A stretch of DNA of 62,009 nucleotides, from contig NZ_SSXU01000023.1 in the NCBI RefSeq assembly GCF_009469605.1, positions 1 through 62,009 of the forward strand. Direction: 5' to 3'. The notes under the pieces were generated by a model that saw only the letters and a list, made by a program, of their open reading frames with translations, ran no database searches and was not told where the DNA came from. The stretch is from Zoogloea sp. 1C4. GTDB taxonomy: Bacteria; Pseudomonadota; Gammaproteobacteria; Burkholderiales; Rhodocyclaceae. The position numbers and the translations under genes are program-made. Positions 1 through 8,632 of this stretch are shown piece by piece. The stretch's first letter is position 1. Each line of letters opens with the position of its first letter.

Positions 1-62
1 CTGATCATCTGGACGACTTGCAGCTTGAAGCTCGCATCGAACGCCCGGCGTTTCTGTTTCAT
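1..62 (-). CDS. IS3-family transposase OrfA, N-terminal fragment (window edge)
   Basis: Twenty codons are visible, starting at an ATG (62-60) that follows a good GAGGAGAA ribosome site on the minus strand. The peptide begins MKQKRRAFDASFKLQVVQMI. This is the usual opening of the small helix-turn-helix OrfA of IS3-family elements, which binds the inverted repeats and makes the OrfAB transposase by frameshifting. The rest lies outside the window, so whether it is intact cannot be judged. Confidence 0.75.
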   Translation of the reverse strand, partial: MKQKRRAFDASFKLQVVQMI

Positions 63-126
63 TAAGTTCTCCTCTACGGGTGGATGATCCACCTATCGAG
101 GTGTCCGAGGAAATTAGACCACTACA
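1..126 (-). mobile_element. End of an IS3-family insertion sequence
   Basis: This holds the start of OrfA plus about 64 bases of upstream DNA. Read on the minus strand from base 126, the sequence starts TGTAGTGGTCTAATTTCC. A TG start and such a sequence upstream of OrfA fit an IS3-family terminus. The partner repeat and target duplication are outside the window, so the boundary at 126 is an estimate. Confidence 0.5.
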
Positions 127-179
127 AACTGCACTTATCAGCCTACCGTTGGCTCGAGACAGCTTGACCTGCCAAAACA

Positions 180-214
180 AAATCCCCAGGAGCGTTGCCG
201 CGACCTGGGGATTT
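180..214 (-). terminator. Rho-independent terminator of the cys operon
   Basis: A perfect 11-bp stem (AAATCCCCAGG at 180-190 with CCTGGGGATTT at 204-214) encloses a 13-base loop. On the minus strand it is followed by a T-rich tract (TTTTGTTTTGG). It sits about 50 bases beyond the cysN stop, where the minus-strand cys operon should end. Confidence 0.85.
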
Positions 215-261
215 GCATTTTTGCGAAGGCTGCACCGTAGGGTGCTGTGCCGCGTGCTACA

Positions 262-1545
262 TCAACCGATGATCATCCCGGCGCCGACGGTGTTGTTCGT
301 CGATTCGTCGATGAGGATGAAGGCGCCGGTGGCGCGGGAGTCGGTGTAGTTGTCGGCGAAGATCGGCTGGGCCAGTTTGAGGCTCAGTTGGGCGATGTCG
401 TTCATCGCGAGGGTGCTTGCGGCATCCTTCGAGAGCGTATTGATATCCACGCGGTGGGCGATGGCGGCGACCTTGGCCTTGACCTCGCGGGTCGTGTGGC
501 GCAGCCAGTAGGTGCGTGCCGGGGACAGCGGGGTCTCGGAGAGCCAGCACACCACCGCGTCGATCTGCTTGGTCTGGGCCGGCAGTTCTTCGCTGTTGAC
601 GATCATGTCGCCGCGGGAGATGTCGATCTCATCTTCGAGCAGCAGCGTCACGGATTGCTCGTGGATCGCCTTGGGCAGGGATTCGCCGTAGAGCTGGATG
701 TCCTTGACCTTGGTGGTGAGGCCGTTGGGCAGCACGGTGACGCTGTCGCCAACCTTGATCTCGCCGGATTCGACGCGCCCCATGAAGCCGCGGTAGTCGT
801 GGAGCTCGGGGTTGTCGGAGGCCTGCGGGCGGCACACGTACTGCACCGGGAAGCGGAAGCTCTCGGCTTTTTCGGTGTGGGCGGCAGGGGCGGCTTCGAG
901 GATCTCGATCAGCGTCGGGCCGTCGTACCAGTTCAGGCTTTCACCGCGATCCACGATCATGTCGCCGACGAGGGCTGACAGGGGGATGAAGCGCACGTCG
1001 GTGAGGCCGATCTGTTCGGCGAAGGCTTTGTATTCGGCGACGATCCTGTCGTAGGTGGCCTGGTCGTAATCCACCAGGTCCATCTTGTTCACCGCGACGA
1101 CGACGTGGGGGATGCCCACCAGCTTGGCGAGGTAGCTGTGGCGGCGGGTCTGGGTGAGTACGCCCTTGCGCGCGTCGATCAGGATGATGGCGACGTTGGC
1201 GGTGGAGGCGGCGGTCACCATGTTGCGGGTGTACTGCTCGTGGCCCGGGGCGTCGGCGATGATGTACTTGCGGGTGCCGGTGGAGAAGTAGCGGTAGGCG
1301 ACGTCGATGGTGATGCCCTGCTCGCGCTCGGCCTGCAGGCCGTCGGTGAGGAGCGACAGATCGACGGCGGTGAGGCCGCGCTTGTTGGAGGTCTTCTCGA
1401 TGGCGGTGAGGGTGTCGGCGAGGATGGCCTTGGTGTCGAACAGCAGGCGGCCGATCAGGGTGCTCTTGCCGTCATCGACGGAGCCGCAGGTGAGGAAGCG
1501 CAGCAGGCCGTTGTCGACGTCGGGCAGTTTTTCGGGTGCGGACAT
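262..1545 (-). CDS. cysN: Sulfate adenylyltransferase subunit 1 (GTPase subunit)
   Basis: CysN is the regulatory GTPase of ATP sulfurylase. It couples GTP hydrolysis to formation of adenosine 5'-phosphosulfate (APS) from sulfate and ATP by CysD in the cytoplasm. The 427-residue product shows the translation-factor-like G domain: P-loop GSVDDGKST (21-29), DAPGH (98-102) and NKMD (153-156), followed by EF-Tu-like beta-barrel regions. It ends without a CysC (APS kinase) domain, unlike the longer bifunctional CysNC. It is the last gene of the minus-strand operon, 32 bases after cysD and just before a strong terminator. Confidence 0.96.
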   Translation of the reverse strand: MSAPEKLPDVDNGLLRFLTCGSVDDGKSTLIGRLLFDTKAILADTLTAIEKTSNKRGLTAVDLSLLTDGLQAEREQGITIDVAYRYFSTGTRKYIIADAPGHEQYTRNMVTAASTANVAIILIDARKGVLTQTRRHSYLAKLVGIPHVVVAVNKMDLVDYDQATYDRIVAEYKAFAEQIGLTDVRFIPLSALVGDMIVDRGESLNWYDGPTLIEILEAAPAAHTEKAESFRFPVQYVCRPQASDNPELHDYRGFMGRVESGEIKVGDSVTVLPNGLTTKVKDIQLYGESLPKAIHEQSVTLLLEDEIDISRGDMIVNSEELPAQTKQIDAVVCWLSETPLSPARTYWLRHTTREVKAKVAAIAHRVDINTLSKDAASTLAMNDIAQLSLKLAQPIFADNYTDSRATGAFILIDESTNNTVGAGMIIG

Positions 1546-1577
1546 GGTTCTGTATTCCTTGGATTCCGGGGCGGCGA

Positions 1578-2513
1578 TTAGAAGTAGCCTTCCTTCTTGC
1601 GCTGCTCCATGGAGGCGTCGGAAGTCTGGTCGTCGAGGCGGGTGGCGCCGCGCTCGGTAATCGTGGTGGTAGCGGTTTCGATGACGATCTTCTCGACCGT
1701 ATCGGCGTCGGATTCGACCGGCGCAGTGCAGGAGATGTCACCCACGGTGCGGAAGCGTACCTGCAGGTCGATGATCTGTTCGCCGGCCTTGGGCAGGTTG
1801 GTGAGCTCGCCGGTCATCAGCGGCACGTTGACCGGGACGATGCTGCCCTGGCGCATCACCACCGGGCGGGTGTGGGCGAAGTAGATCGACGGCAGCTCGA
1901 GCTGCTCGCGCTCGATGTACTGCCACACGTCCATCTCGGTCCAGTTGGAGATCGGGAAGGCGCGGATGTTCTCGCCCTTGTGGCTGCGGGCGTTGTAGAG
2001 GTTCCACAGCTCGGGGCGCTGGTTCTTCGGGTCCCATTGGCCGAACTCGTCGCGGAAGCTCATGATCCGCTCCTTGGCGCGGGCCTTCTCTTCGTCACGA
2101 CGGGCGCCGCCGATGCAGGCGTCGAAGCCGAATTCCTCGATGGCCTCCAGTAGGGTGACCGACTGGTGCTTGTTGCGGGATTCGTTCTCGTGCTTGAGGA
2201 CGACCGTGCCGCGCTTCATGGAGTCTTCGACGGAGCGCACGATGAGGCGCTCGCCGAGTTCGGCCGCGCGCTTGTCGCGAAACTCGACCACTTCGCGGTA
2301 GTTGTGGCCGGTGTCGATGTGCATCAGCGGGAAGGGGAACTTGCCCGGGCGGAAGGCCTTTTCGGCGATCCGCAGCATGCAGATGGAGTCCTTGCCGCCG
2401 GAGAACAGCAGCACGGGGTTGCTGCACTGGCCGGCCACCTCACGCATGATGTGGATGGCTTCGGATTCGAGCCAGTCCAGGTGGCTCAGGGTTTGTTTGG
2501 TGAGCGTCGACAT
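1578..2513 (-). CDS. cysD: Sulfate adenylyltransferase subunit 2
   Basis: Catalytic subunit of ATP sulfurylase, forming APS and pyrophosphate from ATP and sulfate together with CysN. The 311-residue protein carries the PP-loop SGGKDS (38-43) of the PAPS reductase/ATP sulfurylase fold and an arginine/lysine-rich GGARRDEEKARAKER stretch. It ends in the DQTSDASMEQRKKEGYF tail typical of CysD. It lies between cysH and cysN on the same strand with gaps of about 30 bases, so the three are very likely co-transcribed. Confidence 0.96.
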   Translation of the reverse strand: MSTLTKQTLSHLDWLESEAIHIMREVAGQCSNPVLLFSGGKDSICMLRIAEKAFRPGKFPFPLMHIDTGHNYREVVEFRDKRAAELGERLIVRSVEDSMKRGTVVLKHENESRNKHQSVTLLEAIEEFGFDACIGGARRDEEKARAKERIMSFRDEFGQWDPKNQRPELWNLYNARSHKGENIRAFPISNWTEMDVWQYIEREQLELPSIYFAHTRPVVMRQGSIVPVNVPLMTGELTNLPKAGEQIIDLQVRFRTVGDISCTAPVESDADTVEKIVIETATTTITERGATRLDDQTSDASMEQRKKEGYF

Positions 2514-2546
2514 TGCTTTACTCGTTTGAGGGTTCTTCGGTGCGCG

Positions 2547-3272
2547 TCACTTCTTGACGTGCAGGCCGCATTCCTTGGTTTCCGGATTCTCCCACCACCA
2601 GCGCCCGGCGCGCACGTCTTCGCCAATCGAGACCGGGCGGGTACAAGGCGCACAGCCGATGCTCGGGTAGAACTTGTCGTGCAGGGCGTTGTACGGAACC
2701 TTGTTCAGGCGGATGTAGGCCCAGACTTCCTTTTCGGTCCATTCGGACAGCGGGTTGAACTTGATGAGGCCGTTGCCTGCATCGAACTCGCGCTTGGGCA
2801 GATCGGTGCGGGTGGTGGATTGCTGGGCGCGCAGGCCGGTGATCCACGCCTGCTTGCCGGCCAGGGCGCGGCCGAGGGGCTCGACCTTGCGGGCGTGGCA
2901 GCAGGCCTTGCGCAGCTCGACGCTGTCGTAGAAGGCGTTGATGCCGTGCTCGCGGGTGTAGGCCTCGATGGCGTCGTGGTTGGGGTAGAAAAATTTGAGC
3001 TTGAGGCCGTAGTGGTGCTGCACCTTGGCCATCAGGTCGTAGGTTTCCAGCGGCAGGCGGCCGGTATCCAGCGAGAAGATCTCGATGGGCAGCTTGCCGG
3101 TGGCGATCACGTCGGTGAGGACCATGTCCTCGGCGCCGAGGCTGTTGGCCATGGTGATGGCCGGCAGTTCGGCAGCCCAGGCGGCCAGATCGGCCTTGAG
3201 TTGGGCGACCTTGGCCTCGAGGCTGGCGAGCAGCGCCGGATCGTCGAGCTTGGGATTCTGGTTCGGATGCAT
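2547..3272 (-). CDS. cysH: Phosphoadenylyl/adenylyl-sulfate reductase, APS-reductase type
   Basis: Reduces activated sulfate to sulfite with thioredoxin. The 241-residue protein has a CC pair at 124-125 (KACCHARKVEPL) and a C-x2-C at 207/210 (GCAPCTRP). These four cysteines bind the [4Fe-4S] cluster of assimilatory APS reductases and are absent from E. coli-type PAPS reductases. The catalytic cysteine sits in ECGLH (C235). The reading as APS reductase agrees with the absence of an APS kinase gene or domain in this operon. It lies between the DUF934 gene and cysD. Confidence 0.93.
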   Translation of the reverse strand: MHPNQNPKLDDPALLASLEAKVAQLKADLAAWAAELPAITMANSLGAEDMVLTDVIATGKLPIEIFSLDTGRLPLETYDLMAKVQHHYGLKLKFFYPNHDAIEAYTREHGINAFYDSVELRKACCHARKVEPLGRALAGKQAWITGLRAQQSTTRTDLPKREFDAGNGLIKFNPLSEWTEKEVWAYIRLNKVPYNALHDKFYPSIGCAPCTRPVSIGEDVRAGRWWWENPETKECGLHVKK

Positions 3273-3285
3273 GGCGTCTCCGGGC

Positions 3286-3810
3286 TCAGGCGGCGCGCTG
3301 GGTGCGGCGGAACAGCGGTTCCGGCTGGTCGATGGCGGCCTGGTAGGGGGTCGAGAAATCCTTCAGGCTGGCCAGGGCTTCTTCGAGTTGGGCATCGGAG
3401 TACTTGCCGGCCTTGGGCTGGATGGCGTCGAAGCCGCAGCGCTGCATGAAGAAGAACTGGTCGCGCAGCACGTCGCCGATGGCGCGGATCTCGCCCTTGA
3501 AGCCGTAGCGGCTGCGCAGCAGTGCAGCGGCGGAGTAGGCGCGGCCGTCGGTGAACTTGGGGAAGTTGAGGGCGATGGCGGTGATGCCTTCCAGGTCGTC
3601 GGCGATCTCGTCCACGTTCTCGTGGCTGTCGAGCCACACGCCGACGCTGGCGCGGCCGGAGATCTGGCCCTTGTGGGCCTGCCACACGGCCAGCGGCACG
3701 AACAGCGGGCCTTCGGGCAGGGTCAGGGCTTCGGGCGCCTGGGTTTCGTCCAGGACGAGGATCTGGGCCGCGTCGTCGATGACCTGGCCGTTCTTGATGA
3801 GCTTAGGCAT
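3286..3810 (-). CDS. DUF934 family protein, sulfite-reduction associated
   Basis: A 174-residue DUF934 protein, found almost only next to assimilatory sulfite reductase genes and thought to assist sulfite reduction; the exact role is not established. The start MPKLIKNGQ at 3810 is preferred over one 11 codons upstream because it follows an AAGGAAAGGAAG ribosome site. It overlaps the 3' end of cysI by 8 bases, so the two are translationally coupled. It fills the place where a cysJ flavoprotein gene might be expected. Confidence 0.88.
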   Translation of the reverse strand: MPKLIKNGQVIDDAAQILVLDETQAPEALTLPEGPLFVPLAVWQAHKGQISGRASVGVWLDSHENVDEIADDLEGITAIALNFPKFTDGRAYSAAALLRSRYGFKGEIRAIGDVLRDQFFFMQRCGFDAIQPKAGKYSDAQLEEALASLKDFSTPYQAAIDQPEPLFRRTQRAA

Positions 3811-5485
3811 TGTGCTTCCTTTCCTTGACGGCGGCTTCGCCATACACGCCGAGCTTGAACGGGTCGAGGCCGGTGCGGCGGACGGTTTCGATGAAGCGCT
3901 CGCCTGCCTGACGCTGGGCCAGGTAGACGTCGATGATCTTGCTGATCACATCGGGCATTTCGGCGGCGGCAAACGAGCGGCCGATGACCTTGCCGATGCT
4001 GGTGTTGTTGCCCTGGCTGCCGCCGAGGCTGACCTGATACCACTCCTCGCCGTTCTTATCGACGCCGAGGATGCCGATGTGGCCCACGTGGTGGTGGCCG
4101 CAGGAGTTCATGCAGCCCGAGATGTTGAGCTCGATGTCGCCGATGTCGTAGAGGTGATCCAGGTCATCGAAGCGGGCCTGGATGGCGTTGGCGATGGGGA
4201 TCGACTTGGCGTTGGCCAGGGCGCAGAAATCGCCGCCCGGGCAGCAGATGATGTCGGTCAGGAGGCCGAACGTGGGCGTGGCGAGGCCGGTGGCGCGGGC
4301 CTTTTCCCACACCGCGAAAAGATCGGACTGCCTGACGTCGGCGAGCACGAGGTTCTGCTCGTGGGTGGCGCGGATCTCGCCGAAGCTGTAGGCGTCGGCC
4401 CAGTCGGCCACCAGATCGAGCTGCTCGGCGGTGATGTCGCCAGGGGCGCGCTTCGGGTCTTTCAGCGACAGCACCACGATGGCGTAGCCGGGCACCTTGT
4501 GGGCCAGCACGTTGCGGCGGGCCCAGGCGGCGAAGGCCGGGTTGGCGCTGCGCTGGGCGGCGTAGCCGGCGTCTTCGGCGGGCAGGGTTTCGTAGGCCGG
4601 GGTGGTGAAGTGGCCGGCAACGCGGGCGACTTCGGCTTCGGTGAGGGTGTTCGGGCCGTTCTTGCCGAACTCCCATTCCGCTTCCACCTGCCGCTTGAAC
4701 TCGGCGATGCCCAGGGCCTTCACCAGAATCTTGATGCGCGCCTTGTAGAGGTTGTCGCGGCGGCCATAGCGGTTATAGACGCGCAGGATGGCTTCGCAGT
4801 AGGTGATGATGTGCTGCCACGGCACGAAATCGGTGATCTCTTCGCCGATGATCGGGGTGCGGCCCATGCCGCCGCCGACCAGCACGCGGAAGCCGATCTC
4901 GCCGGCCGCATCGCGCTTGAGCTCGAGGCCGATGTCGTGGCACTGGATGACCGCGCGGTCCTGCCCGGCGCCATTCACGGCAATCTTGAACTTGCGCGGC
5001 AGGAACGCGAATTCGGGGTGGAAGGTGCTCCACTGGCGCAGCACCTCGCACCACGGGCGCGGGTCGATGTATTCGTCGCCGGCGACGCCCGCGAAGGGGT
5101 CGGAGGTGATGTTGCGGATGCACGCGCCGGAGGTCTGGATGGCGTGCATCTCGACGGTGGCGAGCTCGGCCAGGATCTCCGGCACGACCTTCAGCTCAGG
5201 CCAGTTGAACTGGAAGTTCTGGCGCGTGGTGACGTGGGCGTAGCCCTTGTCGTGGGTGCGCGCGATGTGCGCGAGCTTGCGCACCTGCGTGGACGACAGC
5301 AGGCCGTAGGGCACGGCCACGCGCAGCATCGGCGCGTGGCGCTGGATGTACAGGCCGTTCTGCAGGCGCAGGGGGCGGAACTCGTCGTCGGTGAGCTCGC
5401 CGGCCAGGTAGCGGCGGGTCTGGTCGCGGAACTGGGCGACGCGTTCGTCGACGATCTTCTGGTCGTAGGGGTCGTAACGGTACAT
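3803..5485 (-). CDS. cysI: Sulfite reductase hemoprotein (siroheme/[4Fe-4S])
   Basis: Catalyses the six-electron reduction of sulfite to sulfide. The 560-residue protein has the two-fold nitrite/sulfite reductase architecture, with siroheme-site residues around 80-125 (HVTTRQNFQ, TSGACIRN) and the cluster cysteines C415-x5-C421 (CPGGDFC) and C458-x3-C462 (CMNSC). It is the second gene of the operon, 42 bases after the tauE-like gene. No cysJ lies nearby, so the electron donor (ferredoxin or an unlinked flavoprotein) is unknown. Confidence 0.95.
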   Translation of the reverse strand: MYRYDPYDQKIVDERVAQFRDQTRRYLAGELTDDEFRPLRLQNGLYIQRHAPMLRVAVPYGLLSSTQVRKLAHIARTHDKGYAHVTTRQNFQFNWPELKVVPEILAELATVEMHAIQTSGACIRNITSDPFAGVAGDEYIDPRPWCEVLRQWSTFHPEFAFLPRKFKIAVNGAGQDRAVIQCHDIGLELKRDAAGEIGFRVLVGGGMGRTPIIGEEITDFVPWQHIITYCEAILRVYNRYGRRDNLYKARIKILVKALGIAEFKRQVEAEWEFGKNGPNTLTEAEVARVAGHFTTPAYETLPAEDAGYAAQRSANPAFAAWARRNVLAHKVPGYAIVVLSLKDPKRAPGDITAEQLDLVADWADAYSFGEIRATHEQNLVLADVRQSDLFAVWEKARATGLATPTFGLLTDIICCPGGDFCALANAKSIPIANAIQARFDDLDHLYDIGDIELNISGCMNSCGHHHVGHIGILGVDKNGEEWYQVSLGGSQGNNTSIGKVIGRSFAAAEMPDVISKIIDVYLAQRQAGERFIETVRRTGLDPFKLGVYGEAAVKERKHNA

Positions 5486-5527
5486 GATTTTGTGATGTGT
5501 CCTGGTTGTCAGGGGCGCGCTGCCTGG

Positions 5528-6307
5528 TCAGGCCGCGATCAACTTGCTGCCCACCAAGACCAGCATGGTTGCCAGAATCGGACGCAGCACCCGGTCGGGC
5601 ACCCGGGTGGAAATGTGGCTCCCCAGCCAGATGCCGGGCAGGGAGCCGATCAGCAGGCTGCCGAGCAGGGCCCAGTCCACGCTGCCGAGAAACCAGTGGC
5701 CGATGCCGGCCACCAGCGTCAGCGGCACCGCGTGGGCGATGTCGCTGCCGACAATGCGCAGCGTGGGGAGGCGAGGATACAGGAAGAACAGCGCGCTCAC
5801 CCCCAGAGCGCCGGCGCCCACCGACGAGATCGACACCAGCACGCCCAGCACGGCGCCGGTGGCGACGGTGAGGATGGCGGTGCGGCGCGGGTTCTCGCGG
5901 CCTTCGGAATGCTTCAGGGCGAAATCCTGGATCTTCTTGCGGAAGATGATGGCCACCGCGGTGAGCAGCAGGGCGATGCCCAGGGCGACCTTGATCAGGC
6001 CGATCGCGCCGCCGATGCCACCGGGAAAGAAGTTGCCGACCACCAGCAGGGTGATCGCCGAGGCCGGGATGCTGCCGGTGGCGAGGCGCCGGGTGACGCT
6101 CCAGTCCACCGTGCCCTTGAGGCCGTGGGCGAGGGTGCCTCCGGCCTTGGTGATGGCGGCGTAAAGCAGGTCGGTGCCCACCGCGACCGAGGCCGGCACG
6201 CCGAACAGCAACACCAGCAGCGGCGTCATCAGCGAACCACCGCCCACGCCCGTAAGGCCGACGATGGCGCCGACGGAGAAACCTGCAATGGTGTAAGCGA
6301 TGTCCAT
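5528..6307 (-). CDS. TauE/SafE-type sulfite/anion exporter
   Basis: A 259-residue inner-membrane protein of the TauE/SafE family with about eight hydrophobic segments and the two-fold glycine-rich pattern of the family (GAIVGLTGVGGGSLMTPLL near the N-terminus; VSISSVGAGALGVSALF in the second half). The ATG at 6307 follows a GGGG run and is preferred to a TTG four codons upstream. As first gene of the cys operon it probably moves sulfite or a related sulfur anion; substrate and direction are inferred from context. Confidence 0.85.
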   Translation of the reverse strand: MDIAYTIAGFSVGAIVGLTGVGGGSLMTPLLVLLFGVPASVAVGTDLLYAAITKAGGTLAHGLKGTVDWSVTRRLATGSIPASAITLLVVGNFFPGGIGGAIGLIKVALGIALLLTAVAIIFRKKIQDFALKHSEGRENPRRTAILTVATGAVLGVLVSISSVGAGALGVSALFFLYPRLPTLRIVGSDIAHAVPLTLVAGIGHWFLGSVDWALLGSLLIGSLPGIWLGSHISTRVPDRVLRPILATMLVLVGSKLIAA

Positions 6308-6429
6308 GATGAGCCCCAATGTCTTGTGCGGTGCATCGTAAACGGAGCGGTTAGAGGGTAGAAGTCGGTTTGAGTTAAACTATAAGAACAAAAAGTTATA
6401 TAGGCCGCGCAGCGGCGGCGGGAGCAGGT
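6308..6429. promoter_or_regulatory. Divergent tauE-cysI operon / cysB promoter region
   Basis: This 122-base gap between the minus-strand cys operon and plus-strand cysB contains an AT-rich core (about 6370-6405, with TTAAACTATAAG and AGTTATATAGG) in otherwise GC-rich DNA. LysR-type regulators such as CysB normally act from such shared intergenic regions. No exact CysB box or -35/-10 pair can be assigned by eye. Confidence 0.6.
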
Positions 6430-7371
6430 ATGAACATCCAGCAATTGCGCTACGTTTTCGAGGTGGTCCGCCATCGCCTCAACGTGTCGGAGGCGGCCGA
6501 GGCGCTATTTACGTCCCAGCCGGGGGTGTCGAAGCAGATCCGTCAGCTTGAGGACGAGTTGGGCATCGAGATTTTCGTGCGCCACGGCAAGCGCCTGGTG
6601 GCGGTTACCGAACCGGGGCAGCAGGTGCTGGCCATCGCCGAGCGGATGCTGCTCGATGTCGACAACCTGCGTCAGGTGGGGGCCGAGTTCAGCAACGAGG
6701 CGAGCGGCAGCCTGTCGATCGCCACCACCCACACCCAGGCCCGCTACGCGCTGCCGCCGGTGATCCGGGCCTTCATGACGCGCTACCCCAACGTGCGCCT
6801 GTCGCTGCATCAGGGCAATCCGCGCCAGGTGTGCGAATACGTGCTGTCGGGCGAGGCAGACATCGCCATCGCCACCGAGGCCATCGCCGAGGAGCACGAG
6901 CTGGTGATGCTGCCCTGCTACCAGTGGAACCGCTGCGTGATCGCGCCGGTGCGCCATCCCATCCTGAGCACCCAGCCGCTCACGCTCGAGGGTATCGCCC
7001 GCTATCCGATCATCACCTACGACTTTGCCTTCACCGGTCGCAACCAGATCAACAAGGCCTTCATCGGCCGGGGGCTGAAGCCCAATGTGGTGCTCACTGC
7101 CATCGACTCGGACATCATCAAGACTTACGTGGGCATGGGGCTGGGGATCGGCATCCTGGCCAGGATGGCCTACGACGCTGCGGTGGACAAGGATCTGGGC
7201 ATGCTCGACGCCGCTCATCTCTTCGAGTCGAGCACGACCCGCATCGGCGTGCGCCGCAACGCGTGGCTGCGCGGTTACGTGTACGCCTTCATCGAACTGT
7301 TCGCCCCCCACCTGTCGCGCCACGTGGTGGACGCGGCGCTGGCGGGGGGCGGCGAAGACCCGGGGCTGTGA
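6430..7371 (+). CDS. cysB: LysR-type regulator of sulfur assimilation CysB
   Basis: A 313-residue LysR-family regulator. The N-terminal winged helix-turn-helix reads MNIQQLRYVFEVVRHRLNVS then AEALFTSQPGVSKQIRQLE, close to CysB/Cbl. The periplasmic-binding-like effector domain (about 90-300) includes the conserved TTHTQARYALPP segment. CysB activates sulfate assimilation genes in response to N-acetylserine and is inhibited by sulfide or thiosulfate. Its divergent position next to the cys operon supports this role. It lacks its own terminator and runs towards the PEP-CTERM gene. Confidence 0.93.
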   Translation: MNIQQLRYVFEVVRHRLNVSEAAEALFTSQPGVSKQIRQLEDELGIEIFVRHGKRLVAVTEPGQQVLAIAERMLLDVDNLRQVGAEFSNEASGSLSIATTHTQARYALPPVIRAFMTRYPNVRLSLHQGNPRQVCEYVLSGEADIAIATEAIAEEHELVMLPCYQWNRCVIAPVRHPILSTQPLTLEGIARYPIITYDFAFTGRNQINKAFIGRGLKPNVVLTAIDSDIIKTYVGMGLGIGILARMAYDAAVDKDLGMLDAAHLFESSTTRIGVRRNAWLRGYVYAFIELFAPHLSRHVVDAALAGGGEDPGL

Positions 7372-7389
7372 GCCCGGCCGTCGAGAGCC

Positions 7390-8556
7390 TCAACGGCGCC
7401 GGCGGCGGAGGACGACGGCGCCGATCAGGCCGAGGGCGGCGAGGGTGAGGGTGGCAGGTTCGGGCGTTTCGTACATCGCGCTGCCGGCGAGGATGAAGAC
7501 GTCGCCGAAACCGCCGCTGTCGCAGTTGGTGGTCTCGCCACCGTCGCTCAGGTAGCCGGCGCCATTGCCTTTCGTCGTGCCGCCGAAGCAGCCGAACAGC
7601 AGGCGCACCGAGATGGTGTCGTAACCGGCGCCGATGTAGCTCTCCAGGCTCGCGTTGAGCTCGGGCAGGAAGGCCAGGAATTCGGCGTTCTCGGTGCCCT
7701 GGGAGTTGTCGATGCTCTCGATCAGGGCGCCGGTCGAGCCGGTGGCGGACGGGCAGCTGCCGCCCGGGTTGCGCAGGGTGGTGTGCTCGTAGATGCAGAT
7801 CGTGCCGTAGACCGTCGCGAAGTCGGTCGAGGCCGGTGCATCGTAAAACTGCTTGGTCGTGCTGAAGGCCCCGTACGACAGGCCGGTGTCGCGCCCGACT
7901 TCGTAGTGGATGTCGGCCAGGGCGCCGTCGGTGTCGCGGACGGTGATCAGCCCCCAGTAATCCACCGAGGTGGTGGCGCTCTGGGGCTGGTTGTAGTCGA
8001 AGCCCAGCATCAGTTCGTGGCGCACGCCGCCGATGGTGAGCGCATCACGCAACCACATGGCGTTCACGTCCCAGGTGCCGATGTTGTCGGCGCCGGCGGC
8101 GAGCTGGTTGTTGGCGGGGTCACTCATGTTGCCGGCTTCCATCGTGGTGCCGGTGGCCCGTCCGGTGGCGAGGAAGTTGTCGCCACCACGGTTGGTCTTG
8201 AAGCCGTTCTCCACCCGGCTGCCGTCGGCGGTGGGCGGATTGGTCGGGTTGGTGTCGCTGTTGTCGAGGGGCGCCGCGCCGCCGGCCTGGACGACCACGG
8301 TCTCCTTGAGTAGCCCTTGGGGCGTGGCGAGCAGGTAGCCGCCGCTGTCGGTGCCGGTGCTCTGGGCGAGGCCGGCGATGTAGTTGAGCATCGGGGCTGA
8401 GCAGCTGAGCATGTCGCCAAAAGTGGCGCAGGCCGGTGAGCTCTTGTCGATGGCGGGGCCGGCGTAAACGGCGAGGGGCGTGGCGCTGGCAAGGGGTGAC
8501 AGAAATGCTGAAACGATCGCGGCTGCTGTCAGGGCCTTGTTTTTGCTGATTTTCAT
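7390..8556 (-). CDS. PEP-CTERM sorting domain protein
   Basis: A 388-residue secreted protein of unknown function. The start MKISKNKAL at 8556 follows a strong AGGAGGAAAAA ribosome site and opens a cleavable signal peptide (LTAAAIVSAFLSPLASA). The C-terminus is a textbook PEP-CTERM signal: TPEPATLTLAALGLIG, then a short hydrophobic span and RRRRR. Exosortase recognises this tag and the protein is sent to the exopolysaccharide-rich cell surface. The body is rich in Gly, Thr, Asn and Asp and has several cysteines. No exosortase gene lies in the window. A sigma-54-like promoter lies just upstream. Confidence 0.9.
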   Translation of the reverse strand: MKISKNKALTAAAIVSAFLSPLASATPLAVYAGPAIDKSSPACATFGDMLSCSAPMLNYIAGLAQSTGTDSGGYLLATPQGLLKETVVVQAGGAAPLDNSDTNPTNPPTADGSRVENGFKTNRGGDNFLATGRATGTTMEAGNMSDPANNQLAAGADNIGTWDVNAMWLRDALTIGGVRHELMLGFDYNQPQSATTSVDYWGLITVRDTDGALADIHYEVGRDTGLSYGAFSTTKQFYDAPASTDFATVYGTICIYEHTTLRNPGGSCPSATGSTGALIESIDNSQGTENAEFLAFLPELNASLESYIGAGYDTISVRLLFGCFGGTTKGNGAGYLSDGGETTNCDSGGFGDVFILAGSAMYETPEPATLTLAALGLIGAVVLRRRRR

Positions 8557-8617
8557 TTTTTCCTCCTGGATGCTCCGTGGGAATTCGGGAAAAACCAAAC
8601 AAGACACCAAAATTTAC

Positions 8618-8632
8618 GCATAAACCGTGCCG
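8618..8632 (-). promoter_or_regulatory. Sigma-54-type (-24/-12) promoter of the PEP-CTERM gene
   Basis: On the minus strand the sequence is CGGCACGGTTTATGC, 13 of 15 positions from the TGGCACG-N4-TTGC consensus, with the essential GG and GC dinucleotides 10 bases apart. It lies about 60 bases before the ATG, leaving a leader of about 50 bases. Sigma-54 promoters controlled by the PrsK/PrsR pair are known to accompany PEP-CTERM genes. Confidence 0.65.

Noticed and set aside
3551-6361. 936-codon open frame antisense to cysI and tauE
   Set aside because: Shadow of high-GC codon bias; composition is low-complexity (A, G, V, D, H) and the opposite strand carries complete, well-conserved genes.
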